Shown: positions 9,217 to 18,200 of the stretch, piece after piece
Layout of the letters: the number at the start of each line of letters is the position of its first letter
How positions within the stretch are numbered: the first letter of the stretch is position 1
Assembly (NCBI GenBank): GCA_963676095.1
Contig: OY781040.1
Coordinates: 2,232,001-2,296,000 of the forward strand
Source: G963676095 sp963676095
GTDB lineage: Bacteria; Bacteroidota; Bacteroidia; Bacteroidales; Prolixibacteraceae
Reading direction: 5' to 3'
DNA: 64,000 nt
Position numbers and translations under genes: made by a program
Notes under the pieces: model-generated
Told to the model about the DNA's origin: nothing
Seen by the model: the letters and a program-made list of their open reading frames with translations, nothing else
The model's database searches: none

Positions 9217-9258
9217 TTTGAAAATTCTAATATTGAAATATCGCCTTTCCCAATTTTG

Positions 9259-9329
9259 CGTATAACTGCCTCCAATCTAAAGCGTATGCAAGCAACGCTT
9301 TATTGGAGGCTAATTATTAGCGGTTGTAG
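9259..9329 (-). repeat. attC-like site between two accessory genes
   Basis: The outer boxes are GTATAAC at the left and CGGTTGTAG at the right. The inner arms GCCTCCAATCTAAAGCG (9268-9284) and CGCTTTATTGGAGGC (9296-9310) pair perfectly except for two unpaired bases (TC), like the extrahelical bases of integron attC sites. The loop is 11 nt. On the minus strand it starts CTACAACCGCTAA, nearly the inverse of TTAGCGGTTATAG at the next site (near 10080). This is the most convincing of the three sites. Confidence 0.55.
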
Positions 9330-9334
9330 TATTA

Positions 9335-10012
9335 TTACGATTTAGAAAGTCGCATTTTTTTAATTCTTCCATTCAATATGTCTATTTTATCAATAATAGG
9401 CTTAACATTTAAATCATCAATTATTGGTGCCAAGAAATCTTTATCAAGATTTAATTCTTCTTGTTTCAGATACTCTTCTAATTCATCATCTGTAGAGTTT
9501 TCAATTACGTTTAAATTCTCATTCATTATTTTAATAAAATTGTCAACTCGATTACTTTTCAGTTTAATTTCAAGAAAAAGGATGGTTCTTAATAAATTGA
9601 AAGTCTTTGTGTATTCTTTACTGTCAACTAAATTATCAAAATAGTCATTCAATATTTTAGAATGAATAACATTGATACTTTTTTCATGTTGTTCAAACCG
9701 TTCAAACAGTTCAGATGATTTATCGTTAAATTCCGACTCTAGTTTTTCAATCTGTGCTCTATTGGCAAGATTAATATCAATTACTTTTTGTTCGAATTGA
9801 GACTGAACGTCTTTTACTTGAGCATAGTTACTAACAACAACAAAAGTTGTTAGTATGCCGATAAAAGTTAAGACTATTGATTCATTTGATACTGTTATTC
9901 TACTAATATTTAAAGATATTGAGATGGTCAACAGTATTATTGAGATACATAAGATCCAGTGATTTCCTAAAAATCTACATATTTCATTATATTTAGTCTT
10001 TTCATTCTTCAT
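9335..10012 (-). CDS. membrane-anchored coiled-coil protein of unknown function
   Basis: A 225-residue protein. Two hydrophobic segments at about residues 15-35 (WILCISIILLTISISLNISRI) and 41-62 (SIVLTFIGILTTFVVVSNYA) are followed by a long helical, charged region (QFEQKVIDINLANRAQIEKL, SELFERFEQHEKSI) likely to form a coiled coil in the cytoplasm. There is no known catalytic motif. The two-TM plus coiled-coil layout is seen in many accessory-region proteins of unknown role, so no function is assigned. It is AT-rich and flanked by attC-like palindromes on both sides. Confidence 0.7.
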   Translation of the reverse strand: MKNEKTKYNEICRFLGNHWILCISIILLTISISLNISRITVSNESIVLTFIGILTTFVVVSNYAQVKDVQSQFEQKVIDINLANRAQIEKLESEFNDKSSELFERFEQHEKSINVIHSKILNDYFDNLVDSKEYTKTFNLLRTILFLEIKLKSNRVDNFIKIMNENLNVIENSTDDELEEYLKQEELNLDKDFLAPIIDDLNVKPIIDKIDILNGRIKKMRLSKS

Positions 10013-10071
10013 AGATCAGTTTTTTAGAACAACTTGTTACTAATTCTCTTTACATTTTAGTTATATACTAT

Positions 10072-10196
10072 AACCGCTAACGGATGGCGGTAAGAAATCG
10101 TTGGGGTGAACGGGCTGCGTTCGTATCCACCGTTACTGATGCTGGGGCGAGGCAGTATGTTGACTGACCCACTGCACCCCCAATGTTTTTTACCGC
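10072..10196 (-). repeat. attC-like long palindrome upstream of the 9335-10012 gene
   Basis: The left arm at 10087-10108 (GCGGTAAGAAATCGTTGGGG plus TG) pairs with the right arm at 10175-10196 (CACCCCCAATG, then TTTTTTACCGC) with a few mismatches around a ~65-nt loop. Outside it, AACCGCTAACGG (10073-10084) supplies an R-box-like core matching the one at 9320. The site borders the 5' side of the group II intron that begins near 10291. Most of the gene-free 10013-10290 interval is this structure. Confidence 0.5.
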
Positions 10197-10290
10197 GTGT
10201 GTGCGCCCTGCATGAGCAGCGCGCACCTGCTCAAAGCTATAGAAAAAGCTTAAAAATACAAATAAAAAGAAATAAACATAGATTCAGCAG

Positions 10291-11260
10291 GTGTATTTTC
10301 CCGGAGGGTGCAAGTCCCTTATGTGCAGGAGTAACGTCCTGAAGCATTAGCAAGTGGCAAGCTGGTTTGGGGTGACCCATGCACTGAAGGGGGCGGAGCG
10401 TAAAAAAATGTCCGGTGGACATTTTTAGCGAACGAGCCAGCATGCAGGGAAGGGGCAAAATCCGGTACTGACGAACAGTGAATGACGTAAAGTTTTACGG
10501 CAGTAAAACCAAATGTCCGGTGGACATTTGACGACATGAAGAGCGTAGCGGTGGCATATGAGGCTGTAAAACGAGGATAAGGTGGGCACACCATTGTAAC
10601 GTCCCAAGAATACCAAAATCGTTTTCCAGTAGATGTCGCAGGGATTGGATGAAGGGAAAAGCTCTTACCAGGGGATACCTTGTCAACCACGTGGTGGTTA
10701 GGACAAGGAGTCAGCAGAAGCCATAGTAGCTACTGGTAACGGGCCGCGAACAGATACCGCGGAGGACTCACAGGGTAGTGAAGGGCTGAACATTAAGATG
10801 TTCCAAATCCGGCAGGGAGGCATTGCCAGCCCTGGCTTAAGCGGAACAGGGTAAAACAAAGTAAACGAAAAGAGGATGATTGAACAGGTACTGAACCGAA
10901 GGAATATAATGCGGGCTTACCGTCAGGTGGTGTCGAATAAAGGTTCGGCAGGCACCGATGGTATGACAGTAACGGAACTCTATGCCCACCTGACCAAAAA
11001 CAGGGAGCGACTGGAATCCGATATTCGTACCGGCAAGTACCTGCCCAAACCCATTTTGGGGGTGGAAATACCCAAGAGCAACGGAAAATTCCGTTTATTA
11101 GGCGTGCCCACGGCAACCGATCGCCTGTTGCAACAAGCCGTAGACCAGGTTCTGGCCGCTAAATTCGAGATGGAATTTGAAGATTACAGCTATGGTTTCC
11201 GGCCAAATCGCAATGCACAGCAAGCAAGCGGTACTCAAAGCACAGGAATACATTTTGTTG
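10291..11260 (+). mobile_element. group II intron, 3' half lost
   Basis: The 5' end GTGTATTTTCCCGGAGGGTG continues with GCAAGTCCCTTATG, the classical start of bacterial group II intron domain I. About 585 nt of ribozyme sequence precede the reverse-transcriptase ORF in domain IV. The RT stops after its third block and no domain V/VI is found downstream, so the intron is truncated near 11260 and cannot splice. The attC-like site at 10072-10196 is just upstream. Confidence 0.75.
10404..10529 (+). repeat. two copies of a perfect hairpin in the intron ribozyme
   Basis: AAATGTCCGGTGGACATTT occurs at 10406-10424 and again at 10511-10529. Each copy is an 8-bp perfect stem with a GGT loop, and the first extends by two more A-T pairs. 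Identical paired stems 105 bp apart inside domain I are probably ribozyme substructure helices. Confidence 0.6.
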
Positions 11261-11286
11261 AGCGAACTGCCTATTTTACCAAATAA
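10876..11286 (+). pseudogene. ltrA: group II intron reverse transcriptase/maturase, N-terminal fragment
   Basis: The 5' part encodes RT blocks 0-3: NKGSAGTDGMTVTEL, then LPKPILGVEIPKSNGKFRLLG, TATDRLLQQAVDQVL and YGFRPNRNAQQA. Intact homologues are ~400-600 residues and contain the catalytic YADD, which is absent here. After QQA a 4-bp tandem duplication (AAGC at 11222-11225 and 11226-11229) shifts the frame. With one copy removed, the frame continues AVLKAQEYI, as expected for the family. It then reads LLSELPILPNKDTPEQEY and stops, which is not RT-like, so a second junction follows. Confidence 0.85.
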
Positions 11287-11331
11287 AGACACCCCGGAAC
11301 AGGAATACTGATAAGTGAATCTTTCCGAAAT

Positions 11332-11463
11332 TATGCATTAATATCTCCAGGTTTATGCGTTAATCTTTCCAAAATTATGCACTATAATTTCCAGGATTAT
11401 GCACTATAATTTCCAGGATTATGCACTACTATTTTGAAAATTATACAGTAATTTTTTAATCAA
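11332..11463. repeat. 22-bp tandem repeat array A (6 copies)
   Basis: Units start with TATGC or TATAC at 11332, 11354, 11376, 11398, 11420 and 11442, exactly 22 bp apart. The consensus is TATGCACTATAATTTCCAGGAT and two units are identical. A degenerate unit may precede them at 11310. There is no unique spacer, so this is not CRISPR. By analogy with the array at 6691 it may be a transposase-binding end of an IS21-type element whose body is gone; iterons are the alternative. Confidence 0.7.
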
Positions 11464-11505
11464 TATACTTTTCCCCTTATACCGGAAGGATGAAAAAAGT
11501 ACAGT

Positions 11506-11703
11506 ATCTTTTCCGGAAATCCTCGGTATCTTTTTACTAAAAGTCGGGCAGCTTTTGAGGAAATCTTCCTCATCTTTTGGCGAAAAGTTCAGGGTCTTCT
11601 TACAAAATCGTCCCTATCTTTTCCTGAAAAGTCCGGTATCTTTCCGCGAAATCTTCAGCATCTTTTTACGAAGGGAACAGCATCTTTGATCTTTGCCGGA
11701 AAT
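11506..11703. repeat. 22-bp tandem repeat array B (9 copies)
   Basis: A degenerate ATCTTTTnnCGAAAA core recurs at 11506, 11528, 11550, 11572, 11594, 11616, 11638, 11660 and 11682, always 22 bp apart. Units tend to alternate between GAAAT and GAAAAG after the core. The consensus differs from array A although the period is the same, and the two arrays are out of phase by two bases. Function is unknown. Together the arrays fill most of the gene-free 11290-11760 stretch. Confidence 0.65.
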
Positions 11704-11760
11704 GGTTTACAGAATTACTTGTTCATTGGTAAAATATCCTTTATCGTGTGTGAAAATAAA

Positions 11761-11889
11761 TTAATCAACTTTAGGGCCCTTCTGCCGGAATTGGATGTCC
11801 CCGGTGAAAAAGAAGATGCCGAGCCACCAGCGCAATTCCTTTTCCAGGAGATCGGACGGCATGTTTTTCAGGTGTCTGGGCAAACTCAT
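11761..11889 (-). CDS. small unrecognised ORF, perhaps a gene remnant
   Basis: The minus strand encodes MSLPRHLKNMPSDLLEKELR and continues with WWLGIFFFTGDIQFRQKGPKVD (42 residues). The frame stays open upstream of the ATG to about 11943 (FLSWIKTRLNYKINYLLW). The composition looks protein-like (tryptophans, amphipathic helix), but I recognise no family. It may be the C-terminus of a lost gene. The overlapping plus-strand frame at 11686-11898 is less convincing. Confidence 0.3.
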   Translation of the reverse strand: MSLPRHLKNMPSDLLEKELRWWLGIFFFTGDIQFRQKGPKVD

Positions 11890-11996
11890 CCACAATAAAT
11901 AATTGATTTTATAATTAAGACGTGTTTTAATCCAGCTTAAAAATTAAATTTGATAATTTTAGAAGTTTAAAATAGCTAAACTGATTTTTTGCAAAC

Positions 11997-14900
11997 ATGT
12001 CAGATCAATTCATTACAAATGAAAAACTACTTCTGTCTCATGTCATGGAAGGAATCTTTCCACAGGCAGATAAGCTTTATTTTTTAGTTGGGTTTTTCTA
12101 TTTCTCCGGGTTCGAAGAAATATATAAAAATCTCGAGAATAAAAACCTCAAGATCCTTGTTGGCCTTGACATTGAAAAAAGCATGATAAACAAAGTAAAG
12201 GAAGTAGAACTACTTTCTGAAGAGAATATCTCAAGAGGACAAATTCGAAGCAATTTTAACGACTCTTTAGTTCAGATCTTTAATGAAACCGATTTTTTTG
12301 ATTCTTCTAAAAAGGAAGAAGCCTTCAAAATATTTGTTTCAAAAATTAAAGATGGCTCTTTAGAAATCAGAAAAACATTACACCCCAATCATTCAAAACT
12401 ATATCTGTTTGAACGCAAACCCGAGTTTACAGAAATGGGAACTTACCCGGGTACATTGATTACTGGTTCAAGCAACTTAACAGCATCCGGTCTTAGACAT
12501 CAATACGAACTAAATGTTATTTTAAGAAATAAAGCTGATTTTGAAGAAGGCAAAAGAATATTTGATGAACTTTGGTATAATGCGGTTATAATTGCAGATC
12601 GGAGTCACATAACCGAATTCGACGAAGAAGTAATTGATAAAATCTGGTTCGAAAAATTGTACAACCCTTATTCTGTTTTTGTCAGGGTTTTACACGAATA
12701 TTTTTCCATTGAATATGATAAGAAGATCAAACTACCGAATGAAATCACAAAAAATAAATTTGTTGATTTAAAATACCAGGGCGACGCTATAAAACAAGCC
12801 ATAAATACAATCGAAAATCACAATGGGGTGATCGTTGCCGATGTGGTTGGTTTAGGTAAAAGCGTTATTGCTTCCACTGTTGCCCATAATTTAAATTTAA
12901 GAACAATTGTAATTGCTCCTCCCCATTTGGTTAAACAATGGGACGAAGAATACCGTGATTTATTCGATTTTAATGCCAAAGTATTCAGCAGCGGCTCAAT
13001 TGAAAAAGCGCTGAAATATTTTAACGAAAATTTTAATGAAGAAGAACGCCTGATTATTGTTGATGAAGCACATAAATACAGAAACGAAGAAACACAGGAT
13101 TATGTGAATCTGCACAAACTTTGTCAGGGGAACAAGGTTATGCTCCTGACTGCAACGCCTTTCAACAATAAACCTCAGGATATTTTTTCAATGGTAAAAC
13201 TTTTCCAGATTCCTGCAAAATCGACATTGAAAACAGTCAATAATTTAGGAGAAACATTTTCTCGCTTAATAAAAGAATACAAGCTGTTGGCTAAGGCCCA
13301 AAAGGAAAAAACAAAATCAGAAGAAGTAATCAAATCAGAACTCGAAAGTATCGCTCAAAAAATCAGGGATATTATTTCCCCTCTTATTATACGGCGTTCA
13401 AGAATTGATTTAAATGAAATTGATGTTTATAAAAATGATATTAATTTACAAGGCATTGAATTTCCGATAGTAGAACCACCCGAGATACTAGAATATGAAC
13501 TTGGAAGCATGGAAAAACTGTACATCAATACACTTGAACTAATCTCATCCGAAAATGAACAAAACTGTTTTAAAGGTACACGTTACAAACCTGTAGCATA
13601 CCTTAAAAACATAAAAAAATATCAAAAGAAAATTGAAGATGAATTTGGCGATCTTAACCTGTTTCGTGAATCACAAAACAATATTTCTAAATTCATGCGT
13701 CATTTACTGGTACGTCGATTTGAAAGTTCTGTTTTTGCATTTAAGTCTACTTTGGAAAACATGATTCATTCTTCGGCTAATATTCTCAACTGGATAGAAA
13801 AACGAGAAAAGGTTCCAATCTTCAAAAAGGGGAATCTGCCCAATGTCGAAGATTACTACAATACTGATAATGACGATTTATCGAATGAGATAAAAGGATT
13901 AAGTTTTGATGACCAGATTGAAAAGCTTAAAGTCAAAGGCTTGTTTGAGATACCGATAAATGACATAAAGGTTGATTTTAAAAGAGATCTTCTTTCCGAT
14001 ATTGAAATACTGAAAAATATTTATAGACGCTGGTTTAAAAAGGGTATTCTGTTAGACCCTAAGCTTATTTCTTTTTCAAAAATTATCAAAAATCAAATTA
14101 AAGCTGAGCCCAAACGTAAAATTGTAGTCTTTTCTGAATTCGCCGATACAATTAATTATCTCTTCGATCAATTAAAAGATAAACATCGGGTAATGAAATA
14201 CACTTCGAAAGATGCCAATGCTAAAAACAAACAAACACTCAAATTAAATTTCGATGCAGGGGTAAAATCCACAGACCAGTTAAACGACTTTGATATTCTT
14301 TTAGCTACCGATGCTATTTCTGAAGGTTATAATTTGCATCGTGCCGGAACTATTTTTAACTACGATATTCCATATAATCCCACAAGGGTAATTCAGCGGG
14401 TCGGGCGTATTAATCGTATCAACAAAAAAGTATTTGAAACGCTCAATATTTTCAACTATTTTCCAACAGCAACAGGTGAATTCGAAACCCGGACGAAAGA
14501 GATTTCAACCCTAAAGATTGCCATGATCCAGGCACTTTTAGGCGAAGATACCAAAATTTTGACGTCCGACGAGGAATTAAAATCGTTCTATAAAGAACAA
14601 TACCAGAACGAAATTGCAAAAACAGAGGAACGTTCCTGGGAAAATCCATATTTAAACATTTACAACAACTTAAAAAACAATAATTCAACAGCATTCCAGG
14701 AAGCCTTAAAGATTCCTCTTCGGACAAGAATTGCACGTACTCAGAAAAAAGAGGAACACGGCGTGCTTCTTTTTGGAAAGAAAGGCAACGACTTTGTTTT
14801 TCGCTTAGGCATAAATGCAATGAACGAAAAAATTATATCACCACAGGAAGCTCTCAGACTTTTTGATGCAAAGCCTATTGAAAAAGCTCAAAAAGTATCG

Positions 14901-15242
14901 AAAAATTTTGGGGCAACTTATGAATTCGTAAAAGAAAACCTGTTTGTGAAAAATTTCCGCTCGCAATCCGAAAAGCTTAAAACTGAAGTAAAAGGAAAAT
15001 TAAAAATAGTTTTGGATAACAACTATTCTGCACATCCCGATTACATAAAAGATTTATTGGCTGTTATCGAATTAGATTCATTGCCAAAACATTACATGCG
15101 CCTGATTAATAACATGAAGGCAAAAGACATTGATACTATCATTCATGAAATTACCCAGCGTTATTTGACCACTATTTTAACCAAGGCAGCTCAGGTTGAT
15201 GCCGGAACTGAAACTTTAATAATTTCTGAAGAACTAATTTAA
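11997..15242 (+). CDS. PLD-nuclease/SF2 helicase fusion, defence operon gene 1
   Basis: A 1081-residue protein. Residues 1-200 form a phospholipase D-type nuclease domain with H132-x-K134 (NHSKLYLF), then GSSNLTASGL (157-166) and E171. A Snf2/RapA-like superfamily 2 helicase follows: Walker A variant GLGKS (285-289), DEAH at 356-359, TAT at 385-387 (LLTATPFNN), and motifs V/VI ATDAISEGYNLHRA and VIQRVGRINR near residue 800. The C-terminal ~250 residues are unassigned. Only one HxK half is seen, so the nuclease probably works as a dimer. The next gene starts 10 bp downstream. I infer an ATP-driven restriction subunit. DNA translocation and cleavage are family knowledge, not shown here. Confidence 0.88.
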   Translation: MSDQFITNEKLLLSHVMEGIFPQADKLYFLVGFFYFSGFEEIYKNLENKNLKILVGLDIEKSMINKVKEVELLSEENISRGQIRSNFNDSLVQIFNETDFFDSSKKEEAFKIFVSKIKDGSLEIRKTLHPNHSKLYLFERKPEFTEMGTYPGTLITGSSNLTASGLRHQYELNVILRNKADFEEGKRIFDELWYNAVIIADRSHITEFDEEVIDKIWFEKLYNPYSVFVRVLHEYFSIEYDKKIKLPNEITKNKFVDLKYQGDAIKQAINTIENHNGVIVADVVGLGKSVIASTVAHNLNLRTIVIAPPHLVKQWDEEYRDLFDFNAKVFSSGSIEKALKYFNENFNEEERLIIVDEAHKYRNEETQDYVNLHKLCQGNKVMLLTATPFNNKPQDIFSMVKLFQIPAKSTLKTVNNLGETFSRLIKEYKLLAKAQKEKTKSEEVIKSELESIAQKIRDIISPLIIRRSRIDLNEIDVYKNDINLQGIEFPIVEPPEILEYELGSMEKLYINTLELISSENEQNCFKGTRYKPVAYLKNIKKYQKKIEDEFGDLNLFRESQNNISKFMRHLLVRRFESSVFAFKSTLENMIHSSANILNWIEKREKVPIFKKGNLPNVEDYYNTDNDDLSNEIKGLSFDDQIEKLKVKGLFEIPINDIKVDFKRDLLSDIEILKNIYRRWFKKGILLDPKLISFSKIIKNQIKAEPKRKIVVFSEFADTINYLFDQLKDKHRVMKYTSKDANAKNKQTLKLNFDAGVKSTDQLNDFDILLATDAISEGYNLHRAGTIFNYDIPYNPTRVIQRVGRINRINKKVFETLNIFNYFPTATGEFETRTKEISTLKIAMIQALLGEDTKILTSDEELKSFYKEQYQNEIAKTEERSWENPYLNIYNNLKNNNSTAFQEALKIPLRTRIARTQKKEEHGVLLFGKKGNDFVFRLGINAMNEKIISPQEALRLFDAKPIEKAQKVSKNFGATYEFVKENLFVKNFRSQSEKLKTEVKGKLKIVLDNNYSAHPDYIKDLLAVIELDSLPKHYMRLINNMKAKDIDTIIHEITQRYLTTILTKAAQVDAGTETLIISEELI

Positions 15243-15252
15243 ACCAAACATA

Positions 15253-18200
15253 ATGCAATTTTCAACCCCATACAATCAACAAGATTACATTTCGTTTTTT
15301 AGAGATGAATTCTTACCTGAAGATTTTCAACAGGAAACCCAAAATATCGACATCGATTTTCAATCAAGATATTTCAAGCAAATTACCTATTTCGGAAAAT
15401 CCGAATCACTCGATCTGGCAGTTTACGAAATAAGGCACACGTCCGAGAACGATGCCCGCATTGGTCTTTCACGTGATGCTTTTAAAATGGTTTCACACTA
15501 TTTCGAGAACAATGCCCTTATCCTTTTTGTGCCGGAAAATGAAACCAACTATCGTCTTTCGTTGGTAACAATCGAACATAAACTTGATGCAAAAGGAATT
15601 CGTGTGTTTAAAGAATTTTCAAATCCAAAACGGTACAGCTACTACCTTGGACTAAATTCAAAAACACATACTCCCGAACAATATTTAATTGGGCTGGGAC
15701 GAGTTACGAATATCGACGATCTCAAAAAACGCTTCTCAGTCGAAGTGGTTAACAAAGAATTCTACAGCAAAATTGCCGAGATGTTCTCCAAACTGGTGGG
15801 CGGCAAACGTAAACGTGGCGTAAAAACGCTAAACTATACACCTCAATTACAACTACCATCCTATCCTATTGAAAAAAATGAACAGAAATACAAAGAATTT
15901 GCCGTACGTTTAATTGGACGTACGGTGTTTTGCTGGTTCCTGAAAAAGAAAAAATCAAACGCCGGTATTTCCTTAATTCCTGAAGATGTTCTTTCCCACT
16001 TTGCAGTTAACATGTACCCCGATTATTACCATGCAAGGGTCGAACCACTTTTCTTTGAAGTACTCAATACGCCAACCGACAAACGGAAACAAGAATACAA
16101 ACAAGATCCTTACATCCTTATTCCTTTCCTGAACGGTGGATTGTTCGAGCCGCACCACGATGATTTCTATGTGGCAGGTAAATCCAATTATGCTTTAAAA
16201 ATCCCTGACGAGTGGTGGAAAGAATTCTTCGATATTCTTGAGACTTATAATTTCACTATCGATGAAAATACCAGCATCGATATCGACCTCTCGGTTGACC
16301 CCGAAATGTTAGGACGTATCTTTGAAAACTTACTGGCCGAAATTAATCCCGAAACCGGGGAAACTGCCCGGAAATCAACCGGAAGTTACTATACGCCTCG
16401 TCCTATTGTCGAGTACATGGTTGACGAAAGTCTGAAACAACACATCATTACCAAAACCAATTTACCAGAAGAAAAAATCGTTCCGTTACTCGATTACAGC
16501 ATCGAAAAATCGGGGCTTACACCAGATGAAGAAACCAAAGTAAAAGCTGCTTTGGACGACATTAAAGTACTTGACCCGGCCTGTGGCTCTGGGGCTTTCC
16601 CAATGGGCATTTTACAAAAAATGTTATTAATCCTGCAAAAGGTAGATCATCGTGCTGAAAACTCCATTAAGAATATTCTGAAAGACATAAAAGACCCCAT
16701 ATACCGTAAGCTTTTTGAAGCTAAATTAATGGAAGACGACGACCTCGACGATTATGCCCGTAAACTGAGCATCATTCGCCGTTCTATTTTTGGTATCGAC
16801 ATTCAGCCCATAGCCACCGAAATTTCAAAACTCCGTTTTTTCCTTTCCATTATTGTTGATGAGAAAATACAGGACGATCAAAAAAACCGGGGAATTGAAC
16901 CTTTACCTAACCTGGAATTCAAATTTGCCTGTGCCAACACCTTAATTCCCCTACCGGCAAACCGCGAATTGTTCGAAAATGCCGATGCCATTGAGCAGCT
17001 CGAAAACCTGCGCGAGGAGTATTTTGTAAGTTATGGCAGTGATAAAAAGAACATAAAGGCTGAATTCCAAAACCTGCAAAAAAAATTATTTACAGAAAAT
17101 ATAAACCTCTTTAACCGGGATATTGGCGAACATAACCTCGAACACCAAACACAAAGTTCGTTATTGGCTACGTGGAACCCGTTTGGAGACGAAAGCACGC
17201 CCTGGTTCGATGCCAAATGGATGTTTGGCGTAGCCGATGGGTTTGATATTGTAATTGGAAATCCACCTTGGGGTTCAAAATCATGTATTAATGTATCAAC
17301 TAAAAATAGGAACAAAGAAATTATTGTAAGAATGGTTGATTCATTCATGTTTTTTATAAATGAATCTAGCAAACAAACAAAAGACTTTGGAAATTGCTCA
17401 TTTATCGTTCCCGATGTCATACTTTATCAGGCAGATAATCTGAAATTAAGAGATAAACTCATTTCTAAAAATAGAATGTTACATTGCATCAATTTAGGAG
17501 ACTTTGTTTTTAATGAAGTTACAAGGGCATCATGTTTAATTGCATTTAAAAAAGAAATAATCCCTACTTATAATTTTATAGTTGGTTCTTTTCATAACAA
17601 TTACAAAAAACTGAATTATTCTGATTTACTTTCTATTTCAAACAAAATTCCACAATTATTACCTAATAATACTATTCCGACAGAAAATATAGAAGGTTTT
17701 AAACTACTAATAAAAAATTTAGGTGAAAGCCTAATTGATTTCCTTGATGAAGATGGAATTCAACGCGGAATATCTCCAGATTACAAGTCTGCATTCATTC
17801 TAGATAAAAATTGTCCGGATTTGAGCATAATAGAAACTCAAATTCAAAAACCAACAATTACTGGTGGTAAAGATATGGTTCAGTTTAGAATTCCAAGCCC
17901 CACAAAAGTGATATTATACATTTCTAAGGAAACCAATTCATCAGAAATTCCTAATGCAATTAACTATATTTCAAGATTCAAAGATTTTATAACTTGCAAA
18001 GAAGTTTTACAGAATAAACATCCATTTTACACATTACATAGGCCAAGAGAAATAAAAGTTTTCGAGAAAGAAGAAAAAGTCCTTGGCGTAATAACAGGTG
18101 ACAAATTAAAAGTAGCATTGGATAAAAATAAAATATTCCCAACAGATGGAATATATTTATTAGCTGCTAACTCAAAGACTTCAAACACCTTTTTAGTTGG

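Noticed and set aside
10106..10690. Small frames on both strands in the group II intron 5' region
   Set aside because: They lie in ribozyme sequence with paired helices and have no protein-like features.
11332..11703. CRISPR array
   Set aside because: The repeats are directly tandem with a 22-bp period and no unique spacers, and no cas gene is present.
14452..14820. Minus-strand frame inside the helicase gene
   Set aside because: Antisense shadow of a well-supported coding sequence.
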